From Mesorhizobium sp. (GTDB lineage Bacteria; Pseudomonadota; Alphaproteobacteria; Rhizobiales; Rhizobiaceae), in assembly GCF_004962245.1 (NCBI RefSeq), contig NZ_SUHQ01000003.1, forward strand, positions 186,001 to 250,000: a DNA stretch of 64,000 nt, in the 5' to 3' direction. Shown one piece after another: positions 1 to 8,750 of this stretch. A program made the position numbers and the translations under genes. A model generated the notes under the pieces. It searched no databases, was not told the DNA's origin, and saw only the letters and a program-made list of their open reading frames with translations. The first letter of the stretch is position 1. Every line of letters starts with the position of its first letter.

Positions 1-926
1 GAATGCGAAATATCGCGCTCGTGCCAAAGCGCCACATTCTCCATCGCCGGCAGCGCAAAGGACCGCACCATGCGCGCAAGCCCGGTGAGGTTTTCGGTCA
101 GTACCGGGTTGCGCTTGTGCGGCATCGCCGACGAGCCCTTTTGTCCGGGCGAAAAATACTCTTCCGCCTCCAGCACCTCGGTGCGCTGCAAATGGCGGAT
201 CTCGATCGCCAGCCGTTCGATCGACGAGGCTATGACACCGAGTGTCGCGAAGAACATCGCATGACGGTCGCGCGGGATCACCTGCGTCGACACCGGCTCC
301 GGCTTCAATCCGAGTTTCTTCGCCACATGCTCTTCGACATAGGGATCGATGTTGGCGAAGGTGCCGACAGCACCGGAGATCGCGCAGGTCGCAATATCCT
401 CTCGCGCATGCACCAGCCGCTCGCGGCAGCGCGAGAATTCGGCATAGGCCTGCGCCAGCTTGACGCCGAAGGTCGTCGGCTCGGCATGGATGCCGTGGCT
501 GCGCCCGATCGTGACAGTGTCCTTGTGTTCGAAGGCACGACGCTTGAGCGCCGCAAGCAGGCCGTCGATGTCGGCCAGAAGGATGTCGCTGGCGCGGGTG
601 AGCTGCACGGCAAAGCAGGTGTCGAGAACGTCCGAGGATGTCATGCCCTGATGGATGAAGCGGGCATCCGGTCCGACGAATTCACTGAGATGGGTGAGGA
701 AGGCGATGACGTCGTGCTTGGTCACGCGCTCGATCTCGTCGATGGCATCCACGTCGAACTTCGCGGCCCCGCCCTTTTCCCAGATGGTCTTGGCGGCCTC
801 CTTCGGGATCACGCCGAGCTCGGCCAGTGCGTCGCAAGCGTAGGCCTCGATCTCGAACCAGATGCGGAACCGGGTTTCGGGCGACCAGATGGCCACCATT
901 TCCGGCCGGGAGTAGCGAGGGATCAT
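1..926 (-). CDS. purB: Adenylosuccinate lyase, 5' part (runs off the window start)
   Basis: The minus strand reads open from an ATG at 926 to the window edge, giving 308 residues of an enzyme usually about 435 long. PurB acts twice in purine synthesis, releasing fumarate from SAICAR and from adenylosuccinate to give AMP. The N-terminus (MIPRYSRPEMVAIW) is typical of the family. The fumarase/aspartase signature SSAMPHKRNP lies near residue 275 and WHERDISHS sits at the cut end. TSSDVLDT near residue 95 and GRSHGIHAEPTTFG near 150 are the other active-site loops. The C-terminal domain is outside the window. Long open frames on the plus strand here are antisense shadows. Confidence 0.95.
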   Translation of the reverse strand, partial: MIPRYSRPEMVAIWSPETRFRIWFEIEAYACDALAELGVIPKEAAKTIWEKGGAAKFDVDAIDEIERVTKHDVIAFLTHLSEFVGPDARFIHQGMTSSDVLDTCFAVQLTRASDILLADIDGLLAALKRRAFEHKDTVTIGRSHGIHAEPTTFGVKLAQAYAEFSRCRERLVHAREDIATCAISGAVGTFANIDPYVEEHVAKKLGLKPEPVSTQVIPRDRHAMFFATLGVIASSIERLAIEIRHLQRTEVLEAEEYFSPGQKGSSAMPHKRNPVLTENLTGLARMVRSFALPAMENVALWHERDISH

Positions 927-985
927 CGGTCAGTCCTGACGTGCGAGGGCGTTCGCCCGCGTCCTAACAGAGGCAGACAAAATGC

Positions 986-1504
986 TCAACGCTGCCGCCA
1001 CGCAAACCAGATGCTGGCGAGAGCGAGCGCGATGAAACCAAGCGGAAAATAAAGCCGGATGCCCAGAACGACGAATTGATAGAACGCTGTCGCCACGGTG
1101 TGCACGAACTGGATGGACCAGGCGATGGTCAGTGGAGGTGCATGCCATTGGACATAGTAGGAACGGTAGTGCAGCGCAAAGAGCCCGCCGGTGAAGCCTA
1201 TCGTAGCGGCGAGAAGGCAGACGAACGCGGCCGCCAAGGCGACCTCCCAATGCCGTCCGACCGAGACGAACCGCGCCAGGAACAGGCCAACCGGAAAGGC
1301 GAGCGCACCGCCGGCCGCATAGAGCAACGAGACGAAGCGGATCCTTGCCGGCGTCTCCCAATCGTCCAACAGCAGATTGACAAGCGCGCTGGCGCCCATC
1401 GCCGCAGCCCATAACAGGGCGCCGCAAACCGCAGCGCCTGGCGACGGCAAGGCTTTGCGGATACGACCCAGGACCCGGCCGCGTATGACGGGGAGCGGCG
1501 TCAC
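986..1504 (-). CDS. Hypothetical four-helix membrane protein
   Basis: This 172-residue protein is rich in hydrophobic stretches, with about four predicted membrane helices (roughly residues 25-48, 58-80, 88-110 and 140-168) and ends in basic WFAWRQR. I recognise no enzymatic motif. Its ATG overlaps the TGA of the upstream DUF2259 gene in an ATGA, so the two are probably co-transcribed and translationally coupled. It may be an inner-membrane partner of that secreted protein, but this is inference from position only. Confidence 0.7.
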   Translation of the reverse strand: MTPLPVIRGRVLGRIRKALPSPGAAVCGALLWAAAMGASALVNLLLDDWETPARIRFVSLLYAAGGALAFPVGLFLARFVSVGRHWEVALAAAFVCLLAATIGFTGGLFALHYRSYYVQWHAPPLTIAWSIQFVHTVATAFYQFVVLGIRLYFPLGFIALALASIWFAWRQR

Positions 1505-2226
1505 AGCCGGCCGGTCACCGCGATCCAGCGATAGTCCGGCCCTTCGAAGCCGTATTGGCGCACCGCGATCAGCACGGCATAGGCGCTGAGGCCCTGCAAG
1601 GAGAATGTCTGCACCGCTCCGATCCGATAGCCGTTCGGGCAGCCTCTGCTTTTGGGGATCGACTTGTCTTCATGCAGAAGCTCAGTCTTGCCGCCGTCTT
1701 TCGCCTCGATGCGCAGCAGGCGAAAGCCGTTGATCTCGCCCAGGCTCTGGCAGCTTTCGGTGTTGTTCAGGCCGATCTCGTCGAGCCGGAACTCGAGCGG
1801 ATCGTCGACCGGCGAAAAGATCGGCCGCGGGTTAACCGCCATGCGGAACGGATCGGCCGACAGTTCGGTCACCGGGTTGAAGCCGGCGGTGATGCCGCGG
1901 TTCGCGGCCAGTTCCGCCTGTTTGACGATCGCTTCGCCTTTTTGCCGGGCCGCAAGGCGCGCCGCGTCGAGCGTCGCGCTCTCGTCGTCAAGCCGAACCT
2001 TGATCGGCGTGCCCTTGAGAAAACTGTCGTTGGTCGTGTCGATATAATAGCGATTGGCGTAGGGAAATCCCGATCCGTCCTGGACGCCATATTCCTCGAA
2101 GGCAAAGACGCCGCCATCTCCGGTGAAGCCGAGGATTTCAAGCTCGGCGACATCACCGGCATGGGCGGCGATCGAGGTTGCAAACTGGGCAAGGAGGAAA
2201 GCGACAAACAGGACAAGGATTCGCAT
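1501..2226 (-). CDS. DUF2259 family secreted protein
   Basis: The 241-residue product begins with a signal peptide (MRILVLFVAFLLAQFATSIA, cleavage near AHA/GD). The mature part opens with AELEILGFTGDGGVFAFEEY, the start of the DUF2259 'predicted secreted protein' family. The rest is soluble and ends RWIAVTGRL. I chose the ATG at 2226; an in-frame TTG at 2238 would add four residues before the signal peptide. It probably acts in the periplasm, and its function is unknown. The gene overlaps the membrane protein gene downstream by 4 bp. Confidence 0.8.
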   Translation of the reverse strand: MRILVLFVAFLLAQFATSIAAHAGDVAELEILGFTGDGGVFAFEEYGVQDGSGFPYANRYYIDTTNDSFLKGTPIKVRLDDESATLDAARLAARQKGEAIVKQAELAANRGITAGFNPVTELSADPFRMAVNPRPIFSPVDDPLEFRLDEIGLNNTESCQSLGEINGFRLLRIEAKDGGKTELLHEDKSIPKSRGCPNGYRIGAVQTFSLQGLSAYAVLIAVRQYGFEGPDYRWIAVTGRL

Positions 2227-2371
2227 GCTTTTTTCCAATCCGGCGGCAGAGCTCGTTTCAATCCCCTATCACGATGCGGTCAAAACGTCGTGCGGTATGA
2301 AACGCAATGCCGATGCATCCAATCATGCCGTCATTTGTTATTGTCGGCAGCTTCAAATGGAGACCCCACCC

Positions 2372-2626
2372 ATGACCGATGCAGCCAGGATTCGCGAACA
2401 TATGGAAGTGATCGGCGCCGATGGCGTCCATGTCGGCACCGTCGATAAAGTTGAAGGACAACGAATCAAGTTGACCAAGCGTGACAGCGGCGAGGGCGCT
2501 CACAGAGGGCATCACCACTTCATTCCTCTCAGTCTCGTTGCCGAGGTCGAGGGTCAGAAAGTGCGGCTGTCCGCAAACTCGGATGTCGCGGTCACCTTCG
2601 AGGAAGAAAAATCCGACCCGACCTGA
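2372..2626 (+). CDS. DUF2171 domain protein
   Basis: This 84-residue protein has the DUF2171 pattern: EVIGADGVHVGTVDKVEG followed by IKLTKRDSG, then HHHFIPLSLVAEVEGQKVRL. The family resembles a small PRC-barrel-like beta fold and is common in rhizobia. Its role is not established, although members often look like general stress proteins. The ATG at 2372 has GGAG nine bases upstream. An in-frame ATG at 2357 is possible but has no ribosome site. It stands alone, divergent from the DUF2259 gene and convergent with the P1 peptidase gene. Confidence 0.85.
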   Translation: MTDAARIREHMEVIGADGVHVGTVDKVEGQRIKLTKRDSGEGAHRGHHHFIPLSLVAEVEGQKVRLSANSDVAVTFEEEKSDPT

Positions 2627-2657
2627 TCACGGCCCATTTGGGTACGGCGTCGCGCAT

Positions 2658-3662
2658 TCAGCGGGACGACCAGACCGGAAACAGGTCGCCGTCGGCTGGC
2701 GTCGCGGCAAAGACGCCACGGCTGATGGCGCGCGCCATGGTGGCGCCGGCCGCTGCGTAGAGGTCGATGGCGTCGTTGGGCGCGAGCTCGATGCCGCTCT
2801 TGCCCGTCGCCAGCGCGAAAACCAGATCGCCGTCGGCCGGCGTATGCGTCGGCCAAATGGCGCGCACGAAACCGTCATGTGCCGATACGGCAAGGCGTTT
2901 TGCGGCGGCCTTGGTGAGAACGGCATCCGTGGCGATGACGGCGATGGTCGTGTTGCCGCCCACCTGCTTGTCGCGGAACTTCAGCAGGATCCTTCTCGCG
3001 TCCTCCGGCATCGGAAAGGGATAGCCAAGCCCGCCGAACTCGTCGCCGATCTCGAAGGGCGCCGCCCAGAAGTGCCTGCTACGGGCAATCGTCACCGAGC
3101 CGGTCGGATTGACGGCGGCAAGTGCCCCGATGGTGACGCCGCTGTCGAGCACCGTCGAGGCCGAGCCGAGACCGCCCTTCAGGCCGGAACTCAGCGCACC
3201 CGTGCCCGCGCCGACCGTGCCCAGCGGAAAGTCGATGCCGACTGCCTGTGCCGCCTCATAACCAAGCTCACGGTATGGCGGATAACGGCCCCAGTCCTTG
3301 TCGCCGCCATTGCGAAGGTCGAACAGGATCGCCGCCGGCACGATCGGCACCCGAAAGCCGCCGACTTCGACGCCGATGCCCCTTTCGCGCAGTGCCGCCT
3401 GCACGCCGGAGGCGGCGTCGAGGCCGTAGGCCGAGCCGCCGGAAAGCACCACGGCATGGATCGCCTCGATCGAATTGTGCGGCTCGAGCAGGTCGGTTTC
3501 GCGGGTGCCCGGCGCGCCGCCCAGGACCTGGACACCAGCCACCGCCGGTTCGTCGCATAATACGGTCGTCACGCCCGACTTCAGCCCCACATCGGAAGCG
3601 TTGCCAACACGCAGGCCGGCGACATCGGTTATGAGATTGCGCGGCCCTGTACGAAACATCAT
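2658..3662 (-). CDS. P1 family peptidase (DmpA/NylC-type N-terminal nucleophile hydrolase)
   Basis: This 334-residue protein belongs to the P1/DmpA fold (MEROPS S58), whose members include D-aminopeptidase DmpA, beta-aminopeptidases and the nylon-oligomer hydrolase NylC. They mature by cutting themselves to expose a nucleophile. The sequence shows ITDVAGLRVGN at the start, LSGGSAYGLDAA near 73 and a GGNTT motif with Asn237-Thr238, matching the Asn-Thr autoprocessing site of NylC-type members. The substrate is probably a small amide or N-terminal peptide. The start overlaps the stop of the binding-protein gene (ATGATG), indicating coupling. Confidence 0.88.
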   Translation of the reverse strand: MMFRTGPRNLITDVAGLRVGNASDVGLKSGVTTVLCDEPAVAGVQVLGGAPGTRETDLLEPHNSIEAIHAVVLSGGSAYGLDAASGVQAALRERGIGVEVGGFRVPIVPAAILFDLRNGGDKDWGRYPPYRELGYEAAQAVGIDFPLGTVGAGTGALSSGLKGGLGSASTVLDSGVTIGALAAVNPTGSVTIARSRHFWAAPFEIGDEFGGLGYPFPMPEDARRILLKFRDKQVGGNTTIAVIATDAVLTKAAAKRLAVSAHDGFVRAIWPTHTPADGDLVFALATGKSGIELAPNDAIDLYAAAGATMARAISRGVFAATPADGDLFPVWSSR

Positions 3663-4732
3663 CTGGTCTCCGCCGGTACGAATTGCGCGCCGTTGAAACG
3701 GAAGACCCGATAGAGGTTTTCGGTCAAGTCTCCCTTGCCGTCAAAGCGGATCGACCCGATAGCGGTGCTGAAGTCATGCGCGGTGAGCGCATCGGCCAGT
3801 GGCTTGCCGGAGGTTTCCGCCAGGTCCGCGGCCGCCTTGGCGATCTCGACCGCCGCGTAGGCCGGCAGCGTGTAGCCGTCCGGCTCGATCTTTTGTGCGG
3901 CAAAGCTTTCGAGCACTTTGGGTCCGGCAACATCGGCCCATTCGGGCGGCGCAATCATCAGCGTTCCCGTCGCATAGGGCACGTCGCCGGGTGGAGCGCG
4001 CAGCGCTTCGCCACCGGCAAAGGTGATGCCGGCATCGAGCTGGGCCGCGTCGCGGCCCATGATGGCGATGTCGTCGCCATCGCCGCCGGCGAAGACATGC
4101 GTGGCGCCGGCTCTCTTCAGCCGCCCGATCAGCCCGATCTGGTTGTCGAGCTGCGGCCGGAACGTGTCGACGAACACTGGTTTCAGCGCCGCCTGTTCGG
4201 CCGCTGCCCGAAGCGTCTCTGCGATCTCGCGGCCGTAGATCGTGCCGTCGTCGACGATGGCGAACAGGTCGTTCTGCCATTGGCGGGCGAGGATGGAGGC
4301 AACGGCGTTCCGTTCGTCATCGCCGCGCGGCCCGAGACGAAAGACCGGCCAGCCGGTCTTGGCGCGGCGGTCGGTCAGGCTTTCGGTGCGCACGCCGACG
4401 GTGATGACCGGTATGTTGGCGTCCTTCAGGATCGGAAGCGCCGCCTCGATCGCCTCGGTGCAGAGGAAGCCGACGACCACGCCGACTTTCGCCGCGGCGA
4501 ATTCCCTCGCTGCGGCAGCGCCGCCATCGGCCGTGCAGGCGTCGTCGACAGTCTTGATCTCGGCGCCGTTCGCCTCTGCCGCCAGGCCGGCGCCCGCCTC
4601 GATCTGCTTGCCGAGGAGAGCCGACGGACCGGACAATGGTGCTGCGACGCCGATCAGCAGCGTTTCAGCGCCCGCATTGCCGGCGAGAGACAGCCAGGCC
4701 AGCACCGCTATTGTCGTTGTCCTGGGTAGCAT
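3659..4732 (-). CDS. Branched-chain-amino-acid-type ABC substrate-binding protein
   Basis: This 357-residue periplasmic binding protein has a signal peptide (MLPRTTTIAVLAWLSLAGNA, cleavage near AGA/ET), then the Leu/Ile/Val-binding start LLIGVAAPLSGPSALLGKQI. The type I fold continues with DVPYATGTLMIAPPEW and DGYTLPAYAAVEI toward the C-terminus. I preferred the ATG at 4732, which gives a clean signal peptide; an upstream frame reaches 4789. No permease or ATPase is next to it, so it would need components encoded elsewhere. It is coupled to a P1 peptidase gene, which suggests the ligand may be a small amide or peptide handled by that enzyme. Confidence 0.85.
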   Translation of the reverse strand: MLPRTTTIAVLAWLSLAGNAGAETLLIGVAAPLSGPSALLGKQIEAGAGLAAEANGAEIKTVDDACTADGGAAAAREFAAAKVGVVVGFLCTEAIEAALPILKDANIPVITVGVRTESLTDRRAKTGWPVFRLGPRGDDERNAVASILARQWQNDLFAIVDDGTIYGREIAETLRAAAEQAALKPVFVDTFRPQLDNQIGLIGRLKRAGATHVFAGGDGDDIAIMGRDAAQLDAGITFAGGEALRAPPGDVPYATGTLMIAPPEWADVAGPKVLESFAAQKIEPDGYTLPAYAAVEIAKAAADLAETSGKPLADALTAHDFSTAIGSIRFDGKGDLTENLYRVFRFNGAQFVPAETR

Positions 4733-4885
4733 GCGAGCGAAGAAATCCTCCGCGCCGGTCGCGTGTTTGCCGGCACTATTTCCCGCCAAGACCTAAAGGC
4801 TGGTTAGCTTCCACGCAACACGCGAAATTCAGGATGCATGTCAACCACTTCGCTTGTGCATGCAATATGCCGCCATATATAACGC

Positions 4886-5416
4886 GTGGGTTCATCTCGC
4901 TTCAAACCATGGAAATCGCCGGTGCTGAAGAAGAACGACATAGGGCCGCAGGCCTATCGCGACGCGATGAGCCATTTTGCCGGCCACGTCCATGTGGTCA
5001 CCACCGATGGTCCCGCCGGCAGGCGTGGTGCGACTGTTATTGCGGCCTGTTCGGTCTCGGACACGCCGCCGACCGTCCTGGTTTGTCTCAATCGCGAAAA
5101 TCCCAAGAACGAGCCGTTCGTGAAAAACGGCAAGTTCGCCTTGAACACGCTGGCTTCGCATCAGGAGGCGCTGTCGGTCGGCTTTTCCGGCCTCACCGGC
5201 CTGCCGGTCGAGGAACGTTTCGCGTTGGGCGAGTGGGATGTGATCTCGACCGGTGCGCCGACGTTGAAAGACGCGCTCGCCGTATTCGACTGCGAACTGG
5301 TCGACACCAAGGATCTGGCTACCCATCGTGTGCTTTTTGGCAAGGTGACAGGCCTGCGCATCGGCGATAATTTGCGGCCGCTGATCTATCACGACCGCGG
5401 CTACCACGTTCTGTGA
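4886..5416 (+). CDS. Flavin reductase family protein (RutF/HpaC-like)
   Basis: The product is up to 176 residues long and carries the flavin-reductase-like FMN-binding split barrel: AYRDAMSHFAGHVHVVTTDG, then VIAACSVSDTPPTVLVCLNR and FALNTLASHQEALSVGFSG. Such proteins use NAD(P)H to reduce FMN or FAD for a partner monooxygenase. The closest resemblance I can see is to RutF of the pyrimidine-degradation system, but no rut genes are nearby, so the partner is unknown. The start is uncertain: GTG at 4886 gives the longest form and GTG at 4922 fits the usual family length better. Confidence 0.85.
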   Translation: MGSSRFKPWKSPVLKKNDIGPQAYRDAMSHFAGHVHVVTTDGPAGRRGATVIAACSVSDTPPTVLVCLNRENPKNEPFVKNGKFALNTLASHQEALSVGFSGLTGLPVEERFALGEWDVISTGAPTLKDALAVFDCELVDTKDLATHRVLFGKVTGLRIGDNLRPLIYHDRGYHVL

Positions 5417-5444
5417 TAGGTATGGTTGCACTCACGGAGAGAGA

Positions 5445-6374
5445 ATGATCGAGTTGAAACCGCGCCCTGCGCCGCGGACGATCGACGAGACGCTCGATCT
5501 CCTGACCGGCGCGGACTATGTGGCGGACCGGTCGCTGGCGACCGTGCTGTTTTTATCGCTGCGCATGAAGCGGCCGCTGTTCCTCGAGGGCGAGGCCGGC
5601 GTTGGCAAGACCGAGATCGCCAAGGTGCTGGCGCAAGCGCTCGGCCGCCGGCTGATCCGCCTGCAATGCTATGAAGGTCTCGATGTCTCGTCCGCCGTCT
5701 ACGAGTGGAACTACGCCGCGCAGATGATCGAGATCCGCATGGAGGAGGCGGCCGGCAAGGTCGATCGCTCCGATATGGAGCGCAACGTATTCTCCGAAAA
5801 ATATCTGATCCGCCGCCCGGTGCTCGACGCGCTGACCGGCAAGGCGGGCGCCGCCCCGGTCTTCCTGATCGATGAGCTCGATCGCACCGACGAGGCCTTC
5901 GAGGCATTCCTGCTCGAAATCCTGTCGGACTTCCAGGTGACGGTGCCCGAACTCGGCACGATCAAGGCGGAGGAGCCGCCGATCGTCATCATCACCACCA
6001 ACCGTACACGCGAGATCCACGACGCGCTGAAGCGGCGCTGTCTCTATCACTGGGTCGACTATCCGAATGCCGAGCGCGAACTGGAAATCGTGCGCAGAAA
6101 GGTGCCGCAGGCCAACAGCCGGCTGTCGGCCGAGGTGGTTTCGTTCATCCAGAAGCTGCGCCAGATCGAGCTGTTCAAGGTCCCGGGCGTCGCCGAGACC
6201 ATCGACTGGGCCGGCGCGCTGACCGAACTCGACAAGGTGGCGCTCGATCCGGAAACCGTTTCAGACACGATCGGCGTGCTGTTGAAATACCAGGACGATA
6301 TTGCCCGCATCGAACAGGGCGAAGGCCGGCGCATCCTCAACGAGGTGAAGGCCGAGCTTTCGGCGGCGGAGTAG
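5445..6374 (+). CDS. MoxR-family AAA+ ATPase (CoxD-like)
   Basis: This 309-residue AAA+ ATPase has Walker A GEAGVGKT at 49-56, Walker B VFLIDELDRTDEAF near 139 and sensor I IITTNRTREIHDALKRRC near 185. MoxR ATPases act as chaperones with a VWA partner. In carboxydotrophs CoxD works with CoxE to build the Mo-Cu site of CO dehydrogenase and related molybdenum hydroxylases. The next gene, four bases downstream, encodes the CoxE-type VWA protein. A GGAGAGAG ribosome site precedes the ATG. No cox structural genes are in the window. Confidence 0.9.
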   Translation: MIELKPRPAPRTIDETLDLLTGADYVADRSLATVLFLSLRMKRPLFLEGEAGVGKTEIAKVLAQALGRRLIRLQCYEGLDVSSAVYEWNYAAQMIEIRMEEAAGKVDRSDMERNVFSEKYLIRRPVLDALTGKAGAAPVFLIDELDRTDEAFEAFLLEILSDFQVTVPELGTIKAEEPPIVIITTNRTREIHDALKRRCLYHWVDYPNAERELEIVRRKVPQANSRLSAEVVSFIQKLRQIELFKVPGVAETIDWAGALTELDKVALDPETVSDTIGVLLKYQDDIARIEQGEGRRILNEVKAELSAAE

Positions 6375-6378
6375 GGCG

Positions 6379-7629
6379 ATGACAGCGCCGCGTCCCGAAC
6401 CGAAAGAGGCGACGCCGGACGGGCGGATCGCCGACAACATCGTCTATTTCGCCCGCACCTTGCGCAAGGCCGGCATGCGGGTCGGGCCAGCTACGGTCAA
6501 GGATGCGATCGAGGCGGTGCTGGCTGCCGGCATCGGTTCCCGCGACGATTTCTACTGGACGCTGCATGCCGTGCTGGTGTCGCGGCACGAGGACCATCCC
6601 ACCTTCGACGAGACTTTTCGGCTGTTCTGGAAATCGCACGAGCTGATCGAAAAGATGCTGGCGATGTTTTCGCCGGTGGCGCCCGATAACAAAGAGAAGC
6701 AAAAACCCCGCGCTGCCGAAAACCGCGTCAGCCAGGCGATGTTCGAGGGCCATGAGAGAAACCAGCCGGTACGGGAAGTCCCCGAGATCGAGGTCGACGC
6801 GCGCTTCACCTTTTCCGGTAACGAGGTGCTGAGGGGCAAGGACTTTGCCCAGATGAATGCCGCCGAGATGGCCGACGCCAAGAAAGCGATCGCCGAGTTG
6901 CGACTGCCCTTCGACATGGTCAGGACGCGGCGCTTCAAATCCGACGCGCATGGCCGCCGCATCGATCCGCGCGCCATGATGCGATCCGCCGCGCGCACTG
7001 GCGGCGAGCTCATCCTGCCGAAATTCCGGTCGCCGCGCGAGGTTCATCCGCCGCTGGTCGTGCTTGCCGACATTTCCGGCTCGATGAGCCAGTACACGCG
7101 CATCTTCCTGCATTTCCTGCATGCGCTGACGGAAAAGCGCCGGCGCGTGCATGCCTTCGTCTTCGGCACCAGGCTCACCAATCTGACGCGGCAGATGCGC
7201 CATCGCGATCCCGATGCGGCACTCGCCGACTGTTCGGCAGCGGTGAAGGACTGGTCGGGCGGCACCCGCATTGGCGACACGCTAGCCGAATTCAACCGGC
7301 TATGGTCGCGGCGCGTGTTGGGACAGGGCGCCGTGGTTCTCCTGATCACCGATGGGCTGGAGCGCGACGACGTCGCCGGACTGTCGGAGGAAATGGAGCG
7401 CCTGCACAAATCCTGCCGGCGGCTGATCTGGCTGAACCCGCTGCTGCGCTTCGATGGCTTCGAGGCCCGCGCCCGAGGCGTCAAGGCAATGCTACCGCAT
7501 GTCGACGAATTCCGTTCGGTGCACAATCTCGATGCGCTTGCCGATCTGTGCGCCTCGCTGGACAAGAAGTCGACGCGGTCGGTCGATCCACGCCGGTGGA
7601 TCGAGGGTGGCGCGAGAGACGCCGCATAG
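6379..7629 (+). CDS. VWA domain protein, CoxE-like
   Basis: This 416-residue protein matches the CoxE family. An N-terminal helical half (IVYFARTLRKAGMRVGP near 22) leads to a C-terminal VWA domain with the metal-binding MIDAS motif DISGSMS at 231-237, supported by a conserved SGGTRIGDTL and VVLLITDGLERDD. It is the expected partner of the AAA+ ATPase just upstream, and together they would act on an immature molybdenum hydroxylase in the cytoplasm. The gene sits in an apparent operon with tight spacing; the next gene starts 28 bases after its stop. Confidence 0.9.
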   Translation: MTAPRPEPKEATPDGRIADNIVYFARTLRKAGMRVGPATVKDAIEAVLAAGIGSRDDFYWTLHAVLVSRHEDHPTFDETFRLFWKSHELIEKMLAMFSPVAPDNKEKQKPRAAENRVSQAMFEGHERNQPVREVPEIEVDARFTFSGNEVLRGKDFAQMNAAEMADAKKAIAELRLPFDMVRTRRFKSDAHGRRIDPRAMMRSAARTGGELILPKFRSPREVHPPLVVLADISGSMSQYTRIFLHFLHALTEKRRRVHAFVFGTRLTNLTRQMRHRDPDAALADCSAAVKDWSGGTRIGDTLAEFNRLWSRRVLGQGAVVLLITDGLERDDVAGLSEEMERLHKSCRRLIWLNPLLRFDGFEARARGVKAMLPHVDEFRSVHNLDALADLCASLDKKSTRSVDPRRWIEGGARDAA

Positions 7630-7657
7630 CCATATGTTTTCTCCAGGAGAAACCGTG

Positions 7658-7996
7658 ATGGAAAACAGCATTTATCTGGATGAGGCCCGCGATCCGCTGA
7701 TCGTCGCGGAAGGCTGGATGCAGGATGGCAAGAACGTCGCGATCGCTACAGTGGTCGAGACCTGGGGCTCGGCGCCGCGTCCGGTCGGCAGCCATCTTGT
7801 CATCGACGCGGAAGGCAATTTCCAAGGTTCCGTCTCTGGAGGCTGTGTCGAGGGCGCGGTGGTGGCCGAGGCGGTCGATGTGATCGAAAGCGGCAAAGCG
7901 AAGATGCTGGAATTCGGTGTCGCCGATGAAACCGCCTGGCGGGTCGGCCTGTCCTGCGGCGGCCGTATCAAGGTCTATGTCGAGCGGTTGGGTTAA
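7658..7996 (+). CDS. XdhC/CoxI family N-terminal-domain protein
   Basis: This 112-residue protein covers just the XdhC_CoxI N-terminal domain, with VAIATVVETWGSAPRPVGS, GSVSGGCVEGAVV and VGLSCGGRIKVYVE. Proteins of this family bind molybdenum cofactor and help insert the sulfurated form into xanthine dehydrogenase-type enzymes. Here the Rossmann half is a separate gene that begins seven bases downstream, so the two chains probably work as a pair. The ATG at 7658 has AGGAGA seven bases upstream; the GTG just before it is less likely. Confidence 0.88.
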   Translation: MENSIYLDEARDPLIVAEGWMQDGKNVAIATVVETWGSAPRPVGSHLVIDAEGNFQGSVSGGCVEGAVVAEAVDVIESGKAKMLEFGVADETAWRVGLSCGGRIKVYVERLG

Positions 7997-8002
7997 TCTC
8001 AG

Positions 8003-8740
8003 ATGGATCCTTATGCGCTGAAGACGCTGAACACCGAACGCCGCGCCCGCCGCGCGGCGATCCTGGTCACCGATCTTGGCGATGGCCGCGACCGCATCGT
8101 GCGTGAAGGCGATCAGGTCGCCGGCGAATTGGGCGCTGCGATCGCGAAGGCGTTTCGCACCGGCAATTCCGGATCGGTCGAGGCGGAGGGGCGAACCTTC
8201 TTTCTCAACGCCTACCTGCCGCAGCCGCGCCTTTTGGTGATCGGCGCCGTCCACATCAGCCAGGCATTGGCGCCGATGGCCAAGATCGCCGGCTATCCCG
8301 TGGAGATCGTCGATCCGCGTACGGCCTTCGCAACGTCAGATCGCTTTCCCGATGTCGCGCTGCATGCCGAATGGCCGGAGGATGTGCTTTCGCGCCAGCC
8401 GCTCGACAGCTACACGGCGCTGGCCGCCGTTACCCATGATCCGAAGATCGACGACTTCGCACTGAAAGCGGCGCTCGACGCCAACTGCTTCTATGTTGGG
8501 GCGCTCGGCAGCCGCAAGACCCATGCGAAGCGCGTCGAGCGCCTGCTGGCATTGGGCGCGACCGCCGACCAGATCGCCCGCATCCACGCGCCGATCGGCC
8601 TCGACATCGGCGCGGCCAGCCCGGCCGAGATAGCGGTCGCTGTGCTGGCACAGGCGATCCAGGCATTTCGCTCGCGTGGGCTGGAAGCTACCGCATCGGC
8701 CCGAAAATCGGAATCGATTTTGGAGAAGCACGATGCGTAG
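8003..8740 (+). CDS. XdhC family protein, Rossmann-domain part (CoxF-like)
   Basis: The 245-residue product carries the XdhC Rossmann domain: LLVIGAVHISQALAPMA at about 78-94, IVDPRTAFA, AAVTHDPKIDD, YVGALGSRKTHAKR and a terminal GLDIGAASPAEIAVAVLAQ. It pairs with the preceding small XdhC_CoxI protein and belongs to molybdenum hydroxylase maturation. The last twelve or so codons (RKSESILEKHDA) are encoded by a rhizobial palindromic repeat, so the C-terminus is probably a repeat-derived tail and not part of the fold. Confidence 0.87.
   Translation: MDPYALKTLNTERRARRAAILVTDLGDGRDRIVREGDQVAGELGAAIAKAFRTGNSGSVEAEGRTFFLNAYLPQPRLLVIGAVHISQALAPMAKIAGYPVEIVDPRTAFATSDRFPDVALHAEWPEDVLSRQPLDSYTALAAVTHDPKIDDFALKAALDANCFYVGALGSRKTHAKRVERLLALGATADQIARIHAPIGLDIGAASPAEIAVAVLAQAIQAFRSRGLEATASARKSESILEKHDA
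8701..8737. repeat. Rhizobial palindromic repeat inside the 3' end of the XdhC-like gene
   Basis: CGAAAATCGG, AATC and GATTTTGG form an imperfect hairpin followed by AGAAGCACGATGC. This matches a short palindromic element I know to be widespread in Rhizobiales intergenic DNA. Here it supplies the final codons and brings the stop codon of the upstream gene. Confidence 0.6.
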
Positions 8741-8750
8741 ACCTGAAGTA

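Noticed and set aside
3..1052. Long plus-strand open frame of 349 codons
   Set aside because: It is antisense to purB, whose family motifs are on the minus strand; the product has no family resemblance and is an effect of high GC.
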